A DNA stretch of 64,000 nt, from NCBI GenBank assembly GCA_947629585.1, contig CANREH010000003.1:1-64000 (forward strand), given 5' to 3'. This DNA is from an uncultured Lachnospiraceae bacterium (GTDB lineage Bacteria; Bacillota; Clostridia; Lachnospirales; Lachnospiraceae). A program made the translations under genes and the position numbers. Shown in pieces: positions 48,955 through 57,871 of the stretch (its first letter is position 1; every line of letters begins with the position of its first letter). The notes under the pieces are model-generated. The model was not told where the DNA came from, made no database searches, and saw nothing but the letters and a program-made list of their open reading frames with translations.

Positions 48955-49896
48955 ATGAGAGCGGTTTTTATGGGAACTCCGGAGTTTGCCGTCCCGGTGC
49001 TGAAATCAATGGCATCGGCAGGGCATGAGATCTGCGCCGCCGTGACCCAGCCGGATAAGCCAAAGGGCAGGGGAAAGGCCATGCAGCCCACGCCAGTCAA
49101 GGAATGCGCCATAGAGCTTGGCATTCCGGTATTCCAGCCGACAAAGGTAAGGGAAGAAGCCTTTGTGGAAAAGCTGAGGGAGCTTTCGCCGGAAGTGATT
49201 GTGGTAGCTGCGTTTGGGCAGATTCTCCCACAGGAGGTTTTAGATATTCCGAAGTACGGCTGTATCAATGTACACGCTTCCCTGCTTCCAAGATGGAGGG
49301 GCGCGGCGCCGATTCAGTGGGCTGTGATTAGCGGGGATAAGGAAAGCGGCGTTACGATTATGCAGATGGATGCCGGGCTGGACACGGGGGATATGCTGTT
49401 AAAAGAGGCGGTAAGCCTTGAGGAAAAGGAAACCGGGGGAAGCCTCCATGACAGGCTCTCCGAAATAGGGGCGAAGCTTTTAGTGCAGGCATTAGAAGGC
49501 CTGGAAAAGGGGACGCTGGTTCCGGAAAAACAGGACGGGACAAAATCCTGTTATGCCAAAATGCTTACCAAACAGCTCGGAGAGATTGATTTTACCCGGT
49601 CGGCAGAGAAAATTGAACGCCTGATCCGCGGCCTGAATCCGTGGCCGAGCGCATATACGCACTGGAATGGGAAGACTTTAAAAATCTGGGAAGCGAAGGC
49701 GCTTCCGGAAACAGGGACAACAGGGGAGACGGGCGAAGCCGGAACGATAACAGAAGTAACGAAGGACTGTTTTTTCATCCAGACGGGAAAAGGAATCCTT
49801 GCGGCAGGGCAGGTGCAGTTAGAAGGGAAAAAAAGAATGGATGCTTCTGATTTTTTAAGGGGATGTCCATTGAAAAAAGGGGAAATATTAAGATAA
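48955..49896 (+). CDS. fmt: Methionyl-tRNA formyltransferase
   Basis: A 313-residue enzyme that formylates Met-tRNA(fMet) using 10-formyl-tetrahydrofolate. The N-terminal Rossmann part VFMGTPEFAVPVLK and the conserved HASLLPRWRGAAPIQWAVISGD active-site loop (about 108-129) are intact, followed by the C-terminal anticodon-proximal OB-like domain. It follows def and shares its transcript. The start follows GAGGAGG. Confidence 0.97.
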   Translation: MRAVFMGTPEFAVPVLKSMASAGHEICAAVTQPDKPKGRGKAMQPTPVKECAIELGIPVFQPTKVREEAFVEKLRELSPEVIVVAAFGQILPQEVLDIPKYGCINVHASLLPRWRGAAPIQWAVISGDKESGVTIMQMDAGLDTGDMLLKEAVSLEEKETGGSLHDRLSEIGAKLLVQALEGLEKGTLVPEKQDGTKSCYAKMLTKQLGEIDFTRSAEKIERLIRGLNPWPSAYTHWNGKTLKIWEAKALPETGTTGETGEAGTITEVTKDCFFIQTGKGILAAGQVQLEGKKRMDASDFLRGCPLKKGEILR

Positions 49897-49923
49897 ACGG
49901 TAAATTTAGAAAGAAGGGTGTTT

Positions 49924-50625
49924 ATGCCATACGGGTATTATTTTGATCCAACCTATATTCTGGTGTTAATTGGCGTCGTGCTGTCGCTTTTGGCGTCGGC
50001 AGGAGTAAAAACCACCTTTGCCAGATATTCCGGTGTCCGCAGCATGTCGGGGCTTACCGGGCGGGATGCGGCGGAAAAGATTCTCCATATGCAGGGAATT
50101 TATGATGTCAGGATTGAGCATATTTCCGGAAATCTGACGGATCATTACGATCCTTCGGCGAAGGTGTTAAGGCTTTCCGATCCGGTCTATGGAAAGACTT
50201 CCGTGGCGGCGATCGGAGTAGCGGCGCATGAGTGCGGCCATGCCGTCCAGCATGCGAAAGGATATGCTCCGCTGTCGATCCGTTCGAGCCTCGTTCCTGC
50301 CGCTAATTTTGGTTCTGCAATTTCATGGCCTTTGATTGTGCTCGGGCTTTTCCTGGGCGGCGGCTCCTCTGTTTTGGTGACTATCGGGATTCTTGCCTTT
50401 ACTCTGGCGGTCTTGTTTCAAATCGTGACGCTTCCTGTTGAATTTAACGCCTCTGCGCGCGCCGTCCGGATTCTGGAGGGCAGCGGGATGCTGGCCGGGG
50501 AGGAAATCAAAGGAACGAAGAAAGTATTAAAGGCGGCGGCGCTTACTTATGTAGCAGGCGCGGCGGGGGCGATTTTACAGCTATTGCGCCTGATTTTAAT
50601 TGCAAAAAGCAATGACAGAGATTAA
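49924..50625 (+). CDS. Zinc metallopeptidase, YugP family
   Basis: A 233-residue integral membrane peptidase of the YugP family (PF04298 type). The zinc motif HECGHAVQH (about 99-107) lies between hydrophobic stretches: TM near 10-30 (VLIGVVLSLLASA), two near 130-170 and one near the C-terminus. The fold start MPYGYYFDPTYILVLIG is typical. The start is ATG 49924, after AAGAAGGG; GTG 49918 is in frame. Between fmt and rsmB, this gene is in its usual Firmicutes place. Substrates are not known. Confidence 0.9.
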   Translation: MPYGYYFDPTYILVLIGVVLSLLASAGVKTTFARYSGVRSMSGLTGRDAAEKILHMQGIYDVRIEHISGNLTDHYDPSAKVLRLSDPVYGKTSVAAIGVAAHECGHAVQHAKGYAPLSIRSSLVPAANFGSAISWPLIVLGLFLGGGSSVLVTIGILAFTLAVLFQIVTLPVEFNASARAVRILEGSGMLAGEEIKGTKKVLKAAALTYVAGAAGAILQLLRLILIAKSNDRD

Positions 50626-50674
50626 ATTAACTGCAATATATTAAAAGATTAATTCATGTTTGGAAAGGAAGCAG

Positions 50675-52033
50675 ATGAAAAATACAGCGGATCACGTTCG
50701 GATGATGGCGCTGGAGCTGGTCATGGAGATTATGGAGCAGGGCATGTATTCCAGCAGGGTTTTGAATGATACGCTTTCTGCCTGCCAGTTTATGGAAAAG
50801 CAGGACAGGGCGTTCCTTACAAGGCTTGTCCAGGGGACAGTGGAGCGCTGCCTGGAGCTGGATTACCTTTTAGATCAGATTTCCAGCGTAAAGGTTAAAA
50901 AAATGAAGCCGGTGATCCGGAATATTCTGCGGATTTCGGCGTATCAGATTTTATATATGGAGCAGGTTCCTGACAGCGCCGCCTGTAATGAGGCGGGAAA
51001 GCTTGCAGGGAAAAAGGGCTTTCACGGGCTCAAGGGCTTTGTAAACGGCGTGTTAAGGACGCTTGCCAGAAAGAAGGGGGAGCTTTCCTATCCCGATCCG
51101 TCGGATACGGCGCTTTATTTAAGCGTCCGTTATTCCACCCCGGAGTGGCTGATCAGAAAATGGCTGGAAGCCTACGGGCAGGAAAAGACGGAAACAATGC
51201 TGGGTTCCCAGTATGGAGAGCGGACGACAAGCATAAGGAGAAGAAAGGGGATTCCGGAAGAGGAGTTTCTTGACAGCCTCCGGAAGGAATGTAGGATAGA
51301 GCCCGGCGCCTATCTTCCGTATGCCTATCAGATTTCAGGGTATGATTTTCTGGAAAGGCTTGCCGCTTTTCAAAAGGGCTGGTTCCAGGTACAGGATGTG
51401 AGCTCCATGCTGGCGGTTCTTGCCGCAGGAATCAAAAAGGGGATGCTGGTGTTGGATGTCTGCGCGGCGCCGGGAGGAAAGAGCCTGTTTGCCGCCGATC
51501 TTATGGAAGGGACGGGAAAGGTCCTTGCAAGGGATTTGACGGAGCAGAAAACGGAAAAAATCAGGGAAAATCTGGAACGGTTTTCTTATGAAAATATAGA
51601 AATCTCCTGCCATGATGCGCTTGTTTTGGACAAAGATATGATTGGAAAGGCAGATGTCGTGATTGCCGATCTGCCTTGTTCGGGTCTTGGGACAAGGCAT
51701 AAAAATGATATTAAGTACCGCATGACAGAGGAAACGATCAAAGAGCTTGCGAAGCTCCAGAAAGAGATTCTCTCGGCAGTCTGGCAGTATGTCCGGCCGG
51801 GCGGCGTGCTGATATTCAGCACCTGCACCGTAAGCGCATTGGAAAACGAGGGCGGACGGGACTGGATTCTTAAAAATACGCCTCTGTGCGCCGACAGCCT
51901 GGTTCCGTATCTGCCGGAAGAATTTGCCGATCGCCCTTCGGTAAAAGAAGGTTATTTACAGCTTCTTCAGGGAGTTGATAAAACCGATGGATTTTTTATA
52001 TCACGCTTTACAAGGTTGGAGGAAAGGCAGTAA
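50675..52033 (+). CDS. rsmB: 16S rRNA (cytosine 967-C5)-methyltransferase RsmB
   Basis: A 452-residue SAM-dependent methyltransferase. The N-terminal NusB-like domain (about 1-140) is followed by the Rossmann domain: VLDVCAAPGGKS, the catalytic motif IV DLPCSGLGT (Cys) and motif VI FSTCTV (Cys). The start is ATG 50675 behind GGAAAGGAAG. The next gene begins only 2 bp after its stop. Family length is normal. Confidence 0.95.
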   Translation: MKNTADHVRMMALELVMEIMEQGMYSSRVLNDTLSACQFMEKQDRAFLTRLVQGTVERCLELDYLLDQISSVKVKKMKPVIRNILRISAYQILYMEQVPDSAACNEAGKLAGKKGFHGLKGFVNGVLRTLARKKGELSYPDPSDTALYLSVRYSTPEWLIRKWLEAYGQEKTETMLGSQYGERTTSIRRRKGIPEEEFLDSLRKECRIEPGAYLPYAYQISGYDFLERLAAFQKGWFQVQDVSSMLAVLAAGIKKGMLVLDVCAAPGGKSLFAADLMEGTGKVLARDLTEQKTEKIRENLERFSYENIEISCHDALVLDKDMIGKADVVIADLPCSGLGTRHKNDIKYRMTEETIKELAKLQKEILSAVWQYVRPGGVLIFSTCTVSALENEGGRDWILKNTPLCADSLVPYLPEEFADRPSVKEGYLQLLQGVDKTDGFFISRFTRLEERQ

Positions 52034-52035
52034 GC

Positions 52036-52560
52036 ATGGAGAAAAAGGATATAAAAAACATTGCCCTGCCGGAGCTGGAAAAGGAAATGGAAGCCCTGGG
52101 GGAAAAGAAGTTCCGGGCAAAGCAGCTTTATGAATGGATTCATAAAAAGCTTGCGATGGAATTTGAGGAGATGACCAGCCTTTCCAGACCGCTCAGGGAA
52201 AGGCTAGAGGCACAATACCGCCTGGAACAGGTAAAATGCCTGGAAACGCTGGTTTCTAAGGATCGCAGCACAGTGAAATATTTATTTCTTTTGCCGTCTG
52301 ATCAGGAAACAGGAAATGGAAATGTGATAGAAAGTGTTTTGATGAAATACCGTCATGGGAACAGCGTCTGTATTTCTTCCCAGGCGGGGTGCCGGATGGG
52401 CTGTAAGTTCCGCCACGGGACGGACGCTTCCATCCAAAAATTCAAATTGGTACTTGAAAAAGAACATATCAATGTTACTATTAGAAGGGAAATGGGAACA
52501 GATATCAATGCTGCCTGTGGACAGCTAAGAAAGAGTTACATGGAGAAGCAGAAAGGATAG
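52036..52560 (+). pseudogene. rlmN: Internally deleted 23S rRNA/tRNA adenine-C2 methyltransferase RlmN
   Basis: The frame encodes 174 residues, about half the usual 345-350. The N-terminal part (about 1-125) is a normal RlmN with CISSQAGCRMGCKF, holding the first cysteine and the first two cysteines of the CxxxCxxC cluster. At about 52410 the sequence passes directly, still in frame, to RHGTDASIQKFK, then to the C-terminal NVTIRREMGTDINAACGQLRKSY with the methyl-carrying Cys. The whole radical-SAM barrel and the third cluster Cys are missing. The product cannot be an active RlmN. A real deletion or an assembly collapse are both possible. The neighbours rsmB and prpC are intact. Confidence 0.85.
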
Positions 52561-52579
52561 GCAACAAAGGAGGGAAAGC

Positions 52580-53305
52580 ATGAGATCCTGTTCAAAAACA
52601 GATGTCGGAAGGAAAAGGAAGGTCAATCAGGACAGTGTTTACCGCACGGATCAGCCGATTGGCAGCCTCCCCAACCTGTATATTGTAGCGGACGGCATGG
52701 GAGGGCATAATGCGGGCGATTATGCTTCCAGGACATGCGTGGAGGTATTGTCGGAGAGTGTGCGGTCTTCCAGGATTTTAACGCCGATCGGCGTACTGCA
52801 GGAAGCGATTCAGAAGGCGAATGAAGCAATTTACAGCCAGGGCATGAAAGATCCTGCCCTGGAAGGCATGGGGACGACGATGGTAGTGGCGACGGTATTA
52901 GACCATGTCATGTACCTTGCCAATATCGGCGATTCCAGGCTGTATTTGTTAAATTCCGGCACAATCCGCCAGGTAACGGAGGATCATTCCTTAGTGGAAG
53001 AGATGGTGCAGAGCGGCGAGCTCCGGAAAGAGGAGGCAAGGCTGCATCCCCATAAAAATATCATTACCAGGGCATTGGGAACCTCGCGCCAGGTGACTGC
53101 CGATTTTTTTGAAGTTACCCTGAAAAAAGAGGATATTGTGCTGATGTGTACGGACGGCCTCAGCAATATGTTGGAGGATGAGGAAATTTTACAGATTGTC
53201 AATGACTATTCCGAGAGCCTGATGGCAACGGCGGCAAAGCTGGTAGAAGAGGCAAATGAGCATGGCGGAAAAGACAATATCGGCATTGTGTTAATGCGGT
53301 TATAG
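52580..53305 (+). CDS. prpC: PP2C-type Ser/Thr phosphatase (PrpC/Stp)
   Basis: A 241-residue metal-dependent phosphatase that counteracts PrkC. All PP2C motifs are visible: RKVNQDSV, ADGMGGHNAGDYAS, GDSRLY, TDGLSN and DNIGIVL. It precedes the kinase by 42 bp, as in other Firmicutes. The start follows AAAGGAGGGAAAGC. The family length is normal. Confidence 0.96.
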   Translation: MRSCSKTDVGRKRKVNQDSVYRTDQPIGSLPNLYIVADGMGGHNAGDYASRTCVEVLSESVRSSRILTPIGVLQEAIQKANEAIYSQGMKDPALEGMGTTMVVATVLDHVMYLANIGDSRLYLLNSGTIRQVTEDHSLVEEMVQSGELRKEEARLHPHKNIITRALGTSRQVTADFFEVTLKKEDIVLMCTDGLSNMLEDEEILQIVNDYSESLMATAAKLVEEANEHGGKDNIGIVLMRL

Positions 53306-53347
53306 GGTTTCCGTAAAAATGGAGAAAGGAATTTCAGGTGCAGGACT

Positions 53348-55621
53348 ATGGTAAAACCGGGAATGTTTATCAGTGACAGGTACGAAATTATTGATAAAGT
53401 CGGAACCGGCGGTACAGCGGATGTATTTAAGGCGCGCTGCCACCGCCTGAACCGTTTTGTCGCAATTAAGATACTGAAGGCTGAATACAGCGACGATAAG
53501 AATTTTGTGGAAAAGTTCCGCGCGGAGGCGCAGTCGGCAGCAGGGCTTTCCCATATGAATATTGTCAATGTCTACGACGTTGGCGAGGACAATGGGCTTT
53601 ATTATATTGTCATGGAGTTGGTGGAAGGGATTACCCTGAAAACATTTATCGAACGGAAAGGGAAGCTTGCCGTCAAGGAGGCGCTGGCGATTGCCATCCA
53701 GATTGCGCAGGGAATGGAGGCGGCGCATGAGAACCACATTATCCACAGGGATATCAAGCCGCAGAATATTATTATTTCCAAAGACGGGAAAGTAAAGGTA
53801 ACGGATTTCGGTATTGCGAAGGCGGCGTCTTCCAATACGATTACAAGCAGCGCTATGGGCTCTGTCCACTATATTTCCCCGGAACAGGCAAGGGGCGGTT
53901 ACAGCGACGAGCGGAGCGACATTTATTCGTTTGGCATCACCTTATATGAAATGCTTGCGGGCACTGTGCCGTATACGGGGGAGAATACGGTTTCGGTCGC
54001 GCTGCTGCATATCCAGGGGGAAGCGGAGCCTTTACATACCATTGTGCCGGGGATTCCGGTGTCGGCAGAGCATATCGTGGAGAAATGTATGGAGAAAAAG
54101 CCGGAGTACCGTTACCAGTCGGCTTCGGAGCTTATCCGGGATTTAAAAAAGGCGATCACGAGCCCGGAAGAGGACTTTGTGAACAGGCAGGGGAAAAATG
54201 TACACAATTCCCCGACGATCAATATTTCCGACAGCGAGGTCGAACAGATCCGGAACGCGAAGAAGCTGCCGCAGGATCAGGAAGGGCAGCAGGAAAAGGA
54301 AGCGCAGGAAGAGCCGGGAAAGGAAAATCAGGCAATGCAGCAGAAGAAAGAGGTTAAAGATCCTGCCGAAGAACAAAACAGGCTTAACAACCTTTCCAGC
54401 GGCGGAAAGCAGAATGTTAAGAATCGTGCAAAGCAGGAAGAAAAAGAGGACGAATGGGAAGAAGAGGATGAGATTGAGCCGAGGCTTAAGAAGGTCATGT
54501 TAATTGTCGGCATTGTGACAGCCGTAATTTTCCTGATTGTCATCATTGTGATTGTGGCAAAGATTACGGGGATTTTCCACCGGACGACGGAAACCCCGGA
54601 CGATACCCGGCAGGAAAATACCATAGGTTCTGACGAGACGGATCTTCCGGAGGATTCTGATGAGCAGGAGGATGAAAATCAGGGAGAAGAAGAAGAGCTC
54701 CCGCTGGTTCCTGACGTTTTGAATTTAGAGGAAGAGGATGCCACGGAGATTCTTACGGAAAAGGGCTATCTGACGGAGACAGAAGAGGATTATTCGGATA
54801 CCGTAGAGGCAGGATATGTCTTTGATCAGTTCCCGGAGGCGAACGAGGAGCTTGCCGAAGGCGAGACGGTCACAATTTATGTAAGCTTGGGAGAAGAGGA
54901 GGAAAAAAGAGATACCGTAACATTGGATAACCTTGCGGGGAAAACGGAGGAAGAGGCGACGGCTTACCTGGAGCAGAACGGGCTTGGCAAGCAGACCACA
55001 AGTAAGTACAGCGATTCCGTGACGGCAGGGTATGTTATCAGCACTTCGCCGGAATCTGGGACGGAAGTGGAGAAGGGAAGCCAGGTGACGTTGATTATCA
55101 GCGCAGGGCCGGAGCAGACCATGAAGGAAGTGCCGAAAATCACCGATATGACGGAACAGGAAGCAAAGGACACGTTGACGGAAGCCGGGCTCACAGAAGG
55201 AGAAATCAGCTATGTATATTCCGATTCCTATGAGGAAGGCACTGTCATGGCGCAGGATGTGAAGGCAGGGAAAGAGGTTGCGGAAGGCACAGAGATCGGG
55301 TTTACGGTAAGCAAAGGAAAGAAAGAGGAGGAGCCGGATGCCGGAGAAGAGCCGGACGAGGAAAAGACCTATTATTATGCGGATTATTATATCGGCGTTG
55401 AAAATTCCCCGCTGGATGATGAGGAAGAAGGGGAGATTAAGCTGGTTCTCACGCAGGACGGGGTGGAGACGGTATTGTATGACCAGACGATCACAGGGGA
55501 TGATTTCCCTCTGACGAATACGGTCAGAAGCACCAGCGGGAGCGACGGGAAAATCAATATGTACCTGGACGGGAGCGATACCGGTTTCCAGACGTCCGTA
55601 ACGTTTAAAGAAGGGGACTAG
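53348..55621 (+). CDS. prkC: PASTA-domain Ser/Thr kinase (PrkC/StkP type)
   Basis: A 757-residue membrane kinase. The N-terminal kinase domain has GTGGTADVF (P-loop), AIKILKAEY (Lys), HRDIKPQN and DFG motifs. After a charged juxtamembrane region (about 280-380, many Glu/Lys/Gln) comes a TM helix (about 382-406), an acidic spacer and three PASTA repeats (about 455-660), with a further extracellular domain of about 100 residues. PASTA domains sense muropeptides and lipid II. Together with prpC it forms the standard switch for growth and germination. No frameshift was noticed. Confidence 0.96.
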   Translation: MVKPGMFISDRYEIIDKVGTGGTADVFKARCHRLNRFVAIKILKAEYSDDKNFVEKFRAEAQSAAGLSHMNIVNVYDVGEDNGLYYIVMELVEGITLKTFIERKGKLAVKEALAIAIQIAQGMEAAHENHIIHRDIKPQNIIISKDGKVKVTDFGIAKAASSNTITSSAMGSVHYISPEQARGGYSDERSDIYSFGITLYEMLAGTVPYTGENTVSVALLHIQGEAEPLHTIVPGIPVSAEHIVEKCMEKKPEYRYQSASELIRDLKKAITSPEEDFVNRQGKNVHNSPTINISDSEVEQIRNAKKLPQDQEGQQEKEAQEEPGKENQAMQQKKEVKDPAEEQNRLNNLSSGGKQNVKNRAKQEEKEDEWEEEDEIEPRLKKVMLIVGIVTAVIFLIVIIVIVAKITGIFHRTTETPDDTRQENTIGSDETDLPEDSDEQEDENQGEEEELPLVPDVLNLEEEDATEILTEKGYLTETEEDYSDTVEAGYVFDQFPEANEELAEGETVTIYVSLGEEEEKRDTVTLDNLAGKTEEEATAYLEQNGLGKQTTSKYSDSVTAGYVISTSPESGTEVEKGSQVTLIISAGPEQTMKEVPKITDMTEQEAKDTLTEAGLTEGEISYVYSDSYEEGTVMAQDVKAGKEVAEGTEIGFTVSKGKKEEEPDAGEEPDEEKTYYYADYYIGVENSPLDDEEEGEIKLVLTQDGVETVLYDQTITGDDFPLTNTVRSTSGSDGKINMYLDGSDTGFQTSVTFKEGD

Positions 55622-55623
55622 GC

Positions 55624-56514
55624 ATGGCAGAAAAACTGGAAGGGACGATTGTAAAGGGAATCGGGGGATTTTATTATGTAGATGTCCCGGGAGCAGGGCT
55701 GTATGAATGCCGTGCAAGGGGGCTGTTCCGCAGCCAGAAACGAAAGCCGCTGGTGGGGGATCATGTGATTTTGGAAACGGAGGGCAGGGAATCCTTAAAC
55801 GGGTATGTGACGGAGATCCTTCCCCGCAAAAATTCCCTGATCCGCCCGCTTGCCGCCAATATTGACCAGGCGCTGGTTATTTTCGCGGCGGCGCAGCCCG
55901 CCCCTAATTTTAACCTGCTGGACCGTTTTACCGTGATGATGGAGAGCAAGGGGATTGAGCTTTTGCTTTGCTTTAATAAGGAAGATTTAATAGGGGAAGA
56001 AAAGAAAGAAGCGATTCGAAAGATTTACAGGGCTTCCGGTTTCCGGCTTTCTTTTGCCAGTGCGAAAAACCAAAAAGGAGTAGAAGAATTAAAGGAAGCC
56101 CTGAAAAATAAGACGACCGTGCTGGCGGGGCCGTCGGGCGTCGGCAAATCGACGACGGTAAACCTGCTGGTACCCTGCGCCAATATGGAAACAGGGCAGA
56201 TCAGCGGAAAGATTGAGCGCGGCAGGCATACCACGCGCCATAGTGAGATGTTTCCTGTGGGGGAAAATGGTTATATCCTGGATACGCCGGGCTTCAGCAC
56301 TTTTTATTTAGAAGAGACAGAGCCGGAAAATCTGCGCTTTTATTTCCCGGAGCTTAAGAGGGAAGAGGGAAAGTGCCGTTTCCAGGGCTGTCTGCATTTA
56401 AAAGAGCCGGGCTGCCGGGTCAAGGAGCTTGTGGAGAAGGGGTTTATCAGCAGGGAGCGTTACCGGAATTACGGGCTTTTGCTGGAGGAGTTAAAACAGA
56501 AAAAAAAGTATTAG
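55624..56514 (+). CDS. rsgA: Ribosome small-subunit-dependent GTPase A
   Basis: A 296-residue circularly permuted GTPase that checks late 30S assembly. OB-fold at the N-terminus, then G4 (FNKEDL), G1 GPSGVGKSTTVNLL and G3 DTPGFSTF, and a C-terminal zinc-type motif CRFQGCLHLKEPGCRV. It starts 2 bp after prkC. Length and gene order are standard. Confidence 0.96.
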   Translation: MAEKLEGTIVKGIGGFYYVDVPGAGLYECRARGLFRSQKRKPLVGDHVILETEGRESLNGYVTEILPRKNSLIRPLAANIDQALVIFAAAQPAPNFNLLDRFTVMMESKGIELLLCFNKEDLIGEEKKEAIRKIYRASGFRLSFASAKNQKGVEELKEALKNKTTVLAGPSGVGKSTTVNLLVPCANMETGQISGKIERGRHTTRHSEMFPVGENGYILDTPGFSTFYLEETEPENLRFYFPELKREEGKCRFQGCLHLKEPGCRVKELVEKGFISRERYRNYGLLLEELKQKKKY

Positions 56515-56532
56515 GGGAAGGAAGGTGCTGCA

Positions 56533-57195
56533 ATGTATAAGCTATCACCATCAATTTTGTCGGCGGATTTTTCCCGCCTCGGGGAACAGGTACTGCAGTT
56601 GAAAGAAGGGGGCGCGGCCTATGTCCATATCGACGTCATGGACGGGATGTTTGTGCCGAATTTATCGTTTGGCTTTCCTGTCATCGAGTCGATCCGGGGG
56701 CTTACGGATCAGGTATTCGATGTGCATTTGATGATCGAGGAGCCGATACGCTATGTGCAGGATTTTAAGAAAATCGGGGCGGATATCCTGACGGTTCATG
56801 CGGAGGCCTGCAAGCATCTGCACAGGACGATCCTGGCGGTCAGGGAAGCAGGGATGAAAGCGGGAGTTGCCTTAAATCCGGCGACACCGGTGTCGGTGCT
56901 GGAGCATGTGGCGGAGCTTTTGGATCTTGTGCTTGTCATGAGCGTAAATCCGGGCTATGGGGGCCAGAAGTTCATTAACCAGAGCAAGAAAAAGATCCGG
57001 TCTTTGAAAAAGATGCGGAAAGAACATAATTACCGCTATGAAATTGAAGTAGACGGCGGTGTTTCCTTTGAGAATGCGGTGATGCTGCAGGAGGCAGGGG
57101 TGGATGTTTTTGTAGCGGGAACGCAGGTGTTTAAAGGGGACATTGTGGCAAATATTAAAAAATTTGACGAAATCCTTTCGGCAAAGCAGGAGTAG
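56533..57195 (+). CDS. rpe: Ribulose-phosphate 3-epimerase
   Basis: A 220-residue TIM barrel that interconverts ribulose 5-phosphate and xylulose 5-phosphate. The blocks ILSADFSRLGEQ, HIDVMDGMFVPNLSFG, HVDLMIEEP-like VHLMIEEP, MSVNPGYGGQKF and EVDGGVSFEN are all present, carrying the metal His and Asp ligands. It lies between rsgA and thiN as usual in Firmicutes. Confidence 0.97.
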   Translation: MYKLSPSILSADFSRLGEQVLQLKEGGAAYVHIDVMDGMFVPNLSFGFPVIESIRGLTDQVFDVHLMIEEPIRYVQDFKKIGADILTVHAEACKHLHRTILAVREAGMKAGVALNPATPVSVLEHVAELLDLVLVMSVNPGYGGQKFINQSKKKIRSLKKMRKEHNYRYEIEVDGGVSFENAVMLQEAGVDVFVAGTQVFKGDIVANIKKFDEILSAKQE

Positions 57196-57198
57196 GAT

Positions 57199-57843
57199 AT
57201 GAGCAGGGCCATTATTTTAAGCGGAGGGGAAATAGATACCGGGTTTTTAAAGAAGCAGGCATTTGGCAGGGAAGATAGGATCATCTGCGCTGACCGGGGG
57301 CTTTTCGCGGCGGACAGGCTTTCCCTGGCGCCGGATCTGATCGTCGGGGACTTTGATTCCGTCGATCCGGCTGTGATGGCAAAATATAAGGAGGCAGGGG
57401 TAAAGATTCTTAGCTTCCCGCCGGAAAAAGATGATACCGACACGGAGCTTGCGCTTCATATGGCAATGGAAAAAGCTCCGGAGGAGATATGGATTTATGG
57501 CGGGTCCGGCACAAGGCTTGACCATACGCTTGCCAATATCGGCCTGTTAAAGCAGCCGATGGAGCGGGGAATCCGGGCTTATCTGTGCGATGAAAGAAAC
57601 CGGATCTGCATGATACGGGGCAGTTACAGCATTAAAAAAGCAGAACAGTTCGGGACATACATTTCCCTCCTTCCTTTCGGCGGGGATGCGAAGGGAGTTA
57701 CGTTAAGAGGCTTTCAATATCCTTTGGAAAATGCCGTGATAGCGGCGGGCAGCAGTCTTGGCGTCAGCAATGAGCTTATTTCAGAGGAAGGAATCATTGA
57801 AGTAAAGGAAGGCATACTTTTGGTTATGGAGAGCAGGGATTAG
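57199..57843 (+). CDS. thiN: Thiamine diphosphokinase
   Basis: A 214-residue enzyme converting thiamine to thiamine diphosphate. It has CADRGLFAADRL, DLIVGDFDSVDP and FPPEKDDTDTELALHMA, the ATP- and metal-binding region, followed by the small C-terminal thiamine-binding beta domain. The start overlaps the upstream stop region (3 bp gap). Normal length. Confidence 0.95.
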   Translation: MSRAIILSGGEIDTGFLKKQAFGREDRIICADRGLFAADRLSLAPDLIVGDFDSVDPAVMAKYKEAGVKILSFPPEKDDTDTELALHMAMEKAPEEIWIYGGSGTRLDHTLANIGLLKQPMERGIRAYLCDERNRICMIRGSYSIKKAEQFGTYISLLPFGGDAKGVTLRGFQYPLENAVIAAGSSLGVSNELISEEGIIEVKEGILLVMESRD

Positions 57844-57871
57844 AACAGCAGGCAGGAAATGAGGTGGTATT

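Noticed and set aside
54725..55717. Minus-strand frame of 330 codons
   Set aside because: It is antisense to the PASTA repeats of the kinase gene; no start context.
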